Shown here: one piece after another, positions 52,069 through 55,571 of the stretch
Position numbering within the stretch: the first letter of the stretch is position 1
Layout: each line of letters starts with the position of its first letter
NCBI GenBank assembly: GCA_937873095.1
Contig: CALMVI010000088.1
Span: 2,564-58,134, forward strand
From: an uncultured Acetobacteraceae bacterium
GTDB lineage: Bacteria; Pseudomonadota; Alphaproteobacteria; Acetobacterales; Acetobacteraceae
DNA: 55,571 nucleotides
Reading direction: 5' to 3'
Made by a program: the position numbers and the translations under genes
Notes under the pieces: generated by a model
The model's input: the letters and a program-made list of their open reading frames with translations, nothing else
What the model was told of the DNA's origin: nothing
Database searches by the model: none

Positions 52069-53439
52069 CTAGCGGTCGTCCGGCGGGGAGGGCAGCCACC
52101 CTGTCGCCTCGCCCGGATCGGGCGAGCGGTAGATCGCGCCCTGTTTCATCACGAACGCCACGTGCTCCAGCCGGGTCACGTCCTGCGTCGGGTCGCCGTC
52201 GGTGGCCACCAAATCGGCCGACTTGCCCGGCTCGATGGAGCCCGCCTCGGCGCGCACGCCGAGCAAGTCGGCGGCATTCACGGTCGCCGCCTCGATCGCC
52301 TCGATCGGCGAGAGGCCGTTCTGCACCATCAGGCCGAATTCCTGCGCGTTCAGCCCGTGCGGGCTGACGGCAGTATCCGTGCCGAACGCGATCTTTACGC
52401 CCGCCGCATGCGCACGGCGCAGATGCGGGCCCATGATCGTGCCGACAGCCAGCGCCTTGGCGCGCACCGCTGGCGGAAAATAGCCGTCGATCTTGGCCTT
52501 CTCGGCCACCTGGTGCCCGGCCATCAGGGTGGGCACCAGATAGGTGCCGCGGTCGTGCATCAGGCGGGCGGTGTCGTCGTCCAGATAGGTGCCGTGCTCG
52601 ATCGAGTCCACGCCGGCCAGCACGGCGGCGCGGATGCCGCGCAGGCCGTGCGCGTGGGCCGCCACCTTGCGGCCCAGCGAATGGGCGGTCTGCATGATGG
52701 CGCGCAGCTCGTCATCGGTGAATTGCTGGTCGGTGCCGGCGGCGCTGTCGTCCAGCACGCCGCCGGTCGCCATGATCTTTATCAGGTCCACCCGGTATTT
52801 CACTTCGTAGCGCACGGCGCGGCGGCATTCGTCCGCGCCGTCGCAGATGCCGATGCCGGGATGGGCGAAGACGTCCGGCCGGTAGCCGTTCTGGTCTGCA
52901 TGGCCGCCCGTCGAGGAGAGCGGTTCGCCGGCGACGATCATGCGCGGGCCGTTGATGCGGCCGTTCGCGATGCCGTCGCGCAGGGCCAGCACCGTCTGCA
53001 GCGGGCCGCCGGCGTCGCGCACGGTGGTGAAGCCCGCCGCCAGCGTGCGGGCGGCGTGCAGCACGCCATCGGCCAGGCCGCTCTCATCGGTCTGCGTCAC
53101 CCCTTCCAGCTGCGAGTCGCGGCTGATCTCGGGGCCGGTCAGGTGGACGTGGCAGTCGATCAGGCCGGGCAGCACGTATTGCGCGTGCAGGTCCACCACC
53201 CGGACGTGGTCGGCGGGGCCGGCGCCGACGGCCGCGCCATCCGAATAGCCGTCGCGTATGCCGGCGATCCGGCCGTCTTGCACCACGATGGTCGCCTGGT
53301 GGCGAACCGGGCCGCCGGGCACCGCCAGCACCGTGCCCGCCTGCACCAGCGTGATCTCGGCCGCCTGCGCCCCGTGCCCGAGGCCGAGGTCGATGCCGAT
53401 CAGGAGCGCCCAGATGGCCCAACCACCTGTCCACCTCAT
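52069..53439 (-). CDS. Exported metal-dependent amidohydrolase (prolidase/imidazolonepropionase-like)
   Basis: A 456-aa protein with a signal peptide ([19 protein letters not shown]). The amidohydrolase barrel has [12 protein letters not shown] (first metal His pair), [14 protein letters not shown] (carboxylated Lys), VAAHAHG and SIEHGTYL (His ligands) and [10 protein letters not shown] (catalytic Asp). Relatives hydrolyse Xaa-Pro dipeptides, N-acyl amino acids or cyclic amides in the periplasm. It lies directly upstream of argB with one base between them, and copy G of the repeat lies at its 5' side. Confidence 0.9.
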   Translation of the reverse strand: MRWTGGWAIWALLIGIDLGLGHGAQAAEITLVQAGTVLAVPGGPVRHQATIVVQDGRIAGIRDGYSDGAAVGAGPADHVRVVDLHAQYVLPGLIDCHVHLTGPEISRDSQLEGVTQTDESGLADGVLHAARTLAAGFTTVRDAGGPLQTVLALRDGIANGRINGPRMIVAGEPLSSTGGHADQNGYRPDVFAHPGIGICDGADECRRAVRYEVKYRVDLIKIMATGGVLDDSAAGTDQQFTDDELRAIMQTAHSLGRKVAAHAHGLRGIRAAVLAGVDSIEHGTYLDDDTARLMHDRGTYLVPTLMAGHQVAEKAKIDGYFPPAVRAKALAVGTIMGPHLRRAHAAGVKIAFGTDTAVSPHGLNAQEFGLMVQNGLSPIEAIEAATVNAADLLGVRAEAGSIEPGKSADLVATDGDPTQDVTRLEHVAFVMKQGAIYRSPDPGEATGWLPSPPDDR

Positions 53440-53465
53440 GTCGCTTTCTCCGGTGCTCGAAAAAC

Positions 53466-53541
53466 AAGAGGTTGAGCGGGTCGGGCCGACACAGCCAGCA
53501 TGAACCCGCTCCAGAGCGTCAATGCGAACGGATCATGCTCT
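53466..53541. repeat. RIME-like palindromic repeat, copy G
   Basis: The AAACAAGAG spacer motif is followed by GAGCGGGT (53474-53481) ... ACCCGCTC (53504-53511), like the second palindrome of copy A, and then by AGAGC (53513-53517) ... GCTCT (53537-53541). The last bases (GCTCTA) form, on the minus strand, the TAG stop of the methyltransferase gene. Confidence 0.7.
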
Positions 53542-54301
53542 ACAGCTTGACCAGCATGGCCTGCGAGCTCGGCAGCTCGATCGCCCGTTCCGGGCGATCG
53601 GCCAGAAACTCGTCGAACGCGGCGCGCACCCCGTCCAGGTAGGAGTAGTCGTGCGTCAGGATGATCCCGCCGGGCAGCATGCGGTCGTAGAAGAACTCCA
53701 GGCAGCCGAGCGTGCTGGATTTGAGGTCCACGTCAAGGTGAACGAACGAGAACTGGCTGCCCGCCACCGGCTGCGCGGTGCCCGGGAACAGGCCGGCGTA
53801 GAAGCTGATGTTCTCGCGGTCCGCAAGATAGGCCCGCACCGAGGGCAGCGAGGCGGCGTAGTGCCCCTGCCGCATGCGCGCGTGCTCGAGGGCGTCAGGG
53901 GCGGGAAGACCGGCGAAGGTGTCGAACAGGTGCAGCGTGGCACTGCCGCTGGCCAGGCTGATGATCCTGGCCGAACAGCCCTGGTAGACGCCGACTTCGG
54001 CCATGTCGCCGCCCAGCGCCGCCTGTGCACGGGCGATCGAGTAGAGGGTGAACGCCTCGTTGCCGCTCAGCAGCGACTCCCGGCCGCTGCGGGCCGTCTT
54101 GATCGCGGCCAGCACGTCTGGCTGCTTGTGCCCGGCCAGGAAGGCGAGTTCGAGGCGGGCCAGCAGCCCGATCGACAGCGAGCGCATCGTTCGGCTTGCC
54201 GCAATCAGGCGGTGGAGGCGGGCGCTGTCGAAGCGGCCGCGCGGCGGCGAGGGCACGGGCAAGCCCGGCAGTACGGCGATGCTGTCGGAGATGGCGGTCA
54301 T
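53540..54301 (-). CDS. TylF/macrocin-O-methyltransferase-like SAM methyltransferase
   Basis: A 253-aa class I methyltransferase: AEVGVYQGCSARIISLA (SAM motif I), LHLFDTFAGLPAPDA, and FSFVHLDVDLKSSTLGC with LEFFYDRMLPGGIILTHDY (Asp metal ligands). TylF proteins methylate sugar hydroxyls of natural products or polysaccharides, so a role with the polysaccharide genes here is plausible. The stop TAG is part of repeat G, and repeat H lies just upstream, so the gene is flanked by repeats on both sides. Confidence 0.88.
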   Translation of the reverse strand: MTAISDSIAVLPGLPVPSPPRGRFDSARLHRLIAASRTMRSLSIGLLARLELAFLAGHKQPDVLAAIKTARSGRESLLSGNEAFTLYSIARAQAALGGDMAEVGVYQGCSARIISLASGSATLHLFDTFAGLPAPDALEHARMRQGHYAASLPSVRAYLADRENISFYAGLFPGTAQPVAGSQFSFVHLDVDLKSSTLGCLEFFYDRMLPGGIILTHDYSYLDGVRAAFDEFLADRPERAIELPSSQAMLVKL

Positions 54302-54353
54302 CCTTCGCGTGAACCAGGCCGCGATGTGCAGTCACGCGGGGCGTGAGCACCCT

Positions 54354-54425
54354 TAGAGCATTTTCTGACCGGGTAAAATCACCCGGTCAGAAGTAACGTT
54401 CTAGAAAACAAGAGCGCAGAGCACC
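54354..54425. repeat. RIME-like palindromic repeat, copy H
   Basis: TAGAGCAT (54354) leads to TTCTGACCGGGT (54363-54374) and ACCCGGTCAGAA (54381-54392), a perfect 12-bp stem. A GTTCTAGAAAACAAGAGC spacer follows, leading into AGAGCAC. The second palindrome is degenerate. It lies between the methyltransferase start and trpS. Confidence 0.7.
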
Positions 54426-54486
54426 CGAGCCTATTGGCTTGGGCGCTTCGCGCCGAGGCGGGCCGCCGGCCAAGCGGGAACGGCCG

Positions 54487-55482
54487 TCACGAGAGAAATC
54501 CCACGATCCGCTCGGCTTCTGCGACGATGGGTTCCGCCAGCGCGTCGGCGCGGGCCGCACCCTGGCGCAGCGTCTGTTCCAGGTGGGCGGTGTCGGCCAG
54601 CAGGCGCCGGGTCTCCGCGGCGACCGGCGCCAGGCGCGACACCAGGCGTTCCGCCAGCGCCTCCTTGAAGGCACCGAAGCCGTGCCCGCCATGCTCGGCC
54701 AGCACGTGGGCGACCTCGGCGCCGGTGATGGCGGCGTAGATGGCGACCAGGTTGCGCGCTTCCGGGCGGTCGGCCAGGCCGGCCGCGTCGTGGGGCAGGG
54801 GTGCGGGGTCGGTCCTGGCGCGGCGGATCTTGAGCGCGATCGCGTCGGCGTCGTCGGTCAGGTTGATGCGGCTCTGGTCGGACGGGTCGGATTTGGACAT
54901 TTTTCGGGTGCCGTCGCGCAGGCTCATGATCCTGGCGGCTTCGGGCAGGATCAGCGGCTCGACGCGCGGGAAGAAATCCACGCCGTAATCGTGGTTGAAT
55001 TTTTCGGCGATGTCGTTGGCCAGTTCCACGTGCTGGCGCTGGTCGTCGCCCACCGGCACGCGGGTGGCGTGGTAGGTGTGAATGTCGGCGGCCATCAGGT
55101 TGGGATAGACGTAGAGGCCGGCGGAGGCGGATTCGCGGTCGCGGCCGGCTTTGTCCTTGAACTGCGTCATGCGGTTGAGCCAGCCGAGGCGGGCGATGCA
55201 GTTGAAGATCCAGGCGAGGCGGGCGTGGGCGCTGACGGCGGATTGCACGAACAGCACGCTGCGGGCGGGGTCTATGCCGCAGGCAAGCAGGGTGGCGGCC
55301 ATCTCCAGCGTGTTGGCGCGCAGCAGGGCGGGGTCCTGGAAGCCGGTGATGGCGTGCAGGTTGACCACGCAGAACAGGCAGTCATGGGTGTCCTGCAGGG
55401 CGACCCAGTTGCGGATGGCGCCCAGGTAGTTGCCCAGGGTGGGGATGCCGGAGGGTTGGATGCCGGAGAGGACGCGGTGCAT
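54487..55482 (-). CDS. trpS: Tryptophanyl-tRNA synthetase
   Basis: TrpRS (331 aa) charges tRNA-Trp. The class I motifs are GIQPSGIPTLGNYLGA (HIGH-equivalent) and RKMSKSDPSDQSRINL (KMSKS). PVGDDQRQHVELANDIAEKFN and the C-terminal helical domain are complete. ATG at 55482 and stop at 54487, both inside the window. Confidence 0.97.
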   Translation of the reverse strand: MHRVLSGIQPSGIPTLGNYLGAIRNWVALQDTHDCLFCVVNLHAITGFQDPALLRANTLEMAATLLACGIDPARSVLFVQSAVSAHARLAWIFNCIARLGWLNRMTQFKDKAGRDRESASAGLYVYPNLMAADIHTYHATRVPVGDDQRQHVELANDIAEKFNHDYGVDFFPRVEPLILPEAARIMSLRDGTRKMSKSDPSDQSRINLTDDADAIALKIRRARTDPAPLPHDAAGLADRPEARNLVAIYAAITGAEVAHVLAEHGGHGFGAFKEALAERLVSRLAPVAAETRRLLADTAHLEQTLRQGAARADALAEPIVAEAERIVGFLS

Positions 55483-55529
55483 GGGCTGAGGCTCTGATGT
55501 ATCGGCGCTGAAGGCGCAACTGGCAAAGC

Positions 55530-55553
55530 GGGGGGGTGGCCCCCCCCCCCCCC
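55530..55553. other. Homopolymer run near the window edge
   Basis: A run of seven G (55530-55536) and a run of fourteen C (55540-55553) face each other within 25 nt. No gene is visible from 55483 to the end. The runs look like a contig-end artefact or a homopolymer sequencing error. Confidence 0.5.
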
Positions 55554-55571
55554 AAAACCCGGCGGTTTGGT

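Overview
The window is 55.6 kb of GC-rich DNA (roughly 70% by eye) with densely packed genes, many of them coupled through ATGA, GTGA or TGATG overlaps. Hsp20 next to DUF1150, DUF1491, a DUF2252 protein, a tlpA/argH head-to-head pair and RIME-like intergenic palindromes together suggest an alphaproteobacterium, most likely of the Acetobacteraceae/Rhodospirillales. That assignment is inference from gene content. There is no 16S gene in the window.

Layout. 0.2-1.8 kb: heat-shock pair (DUF1150, Hsp20) and a TlpA-type thioredoxin, divergent from argH. 1.8-6.2 kb: argH, an LptM-like lipoprotein, an alpha/beta hydrolase, an SDR, a TPR protein and a small Cys4 protein. 6.2-7.7 kb: a lower-GC insert with a chimeric duplication scar, a signal-less cell-wall hydrolase and its overlapping exported partner. 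7.7-10.8 kb: def-fmt-truA and xthA. 10.8-14.5 kb: VOC, FAH-type hydrolase, DUF2252 and an L,D-transpeptidase. 14.6-19.4 kb: surface polysaccharide region with a secreted GH26-like enzyme, rmd, gmd and a Tyr/Gly-rich lipoprotein. 19.5-29.4 kb: ene-reductase, infC, hydrolase, Uma2 protein, Hsp33, lipoprotein, carbonic anhydrase, stress-type SDR, EcsC protein and dnaB. 29.5-30.5 kb: a second two-gene cassette, an RlpA-like protein without signal peptide followed by an exported protein. 30.5-39.1 kb: SWIB protein, secreted carboxylesterase, phosphotriesterase family protein plus cupin, DUF429-like protein, an NMT1/THI5-type ABC importer, DUF1491 and a LOG protein. 39.1-40.0 kb: a tiny ORF behind a 17-nt complement of the 16S rRNA 3' end, tRNA-Pro(CGG) and a small hypothetical. 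40.2-46.9 kb: fumC, FAD dehydrogenase, SRPBCC protein, secreted beta-propeller and GH5-like protein. 46.9-49.1 kb: ugd and dapD. 49.2-51.0 kb: HigBA-type toxin-antitoxin pair and two small exported proteins in lower-GC DNA. 51.1-55.5 kb: argB, secreted amidohydrolase, TylF-type methyltransferase and trpS.

How the genes fit together. Housekeeping blocks cover translation (def, fmt, truA, infC, trpS, tRNA-Pro), replication (dnaB) and amino-acid synthesis (argH, argB, dapD). gmd plus rmd would make GDP-D-rhamnose and ugd UDP-glucuronate, both precursors for surface or exopolysaccharide. The two secreted glycosidase-like proteins sit beside these genes, as trimming or processing enzymes often do. 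Hsp20, Hsp33, TlpA, the stress SDR and the esterases form a dispersed stress and detoxification set.

The most unusual content is (1) two unlinked cassettes that share the layout of antibacterial effector-immunity pairs, (2) a tandem-duplication junction made of def-start and TPR-end pieces next to the first cassette, (3) a family of bipartite palindromes that supply the TAG stop codons of at least three genes, and (4) a 24-codon ORF whose ribosome-binding site pairs with 17 nt of the 16S tail.
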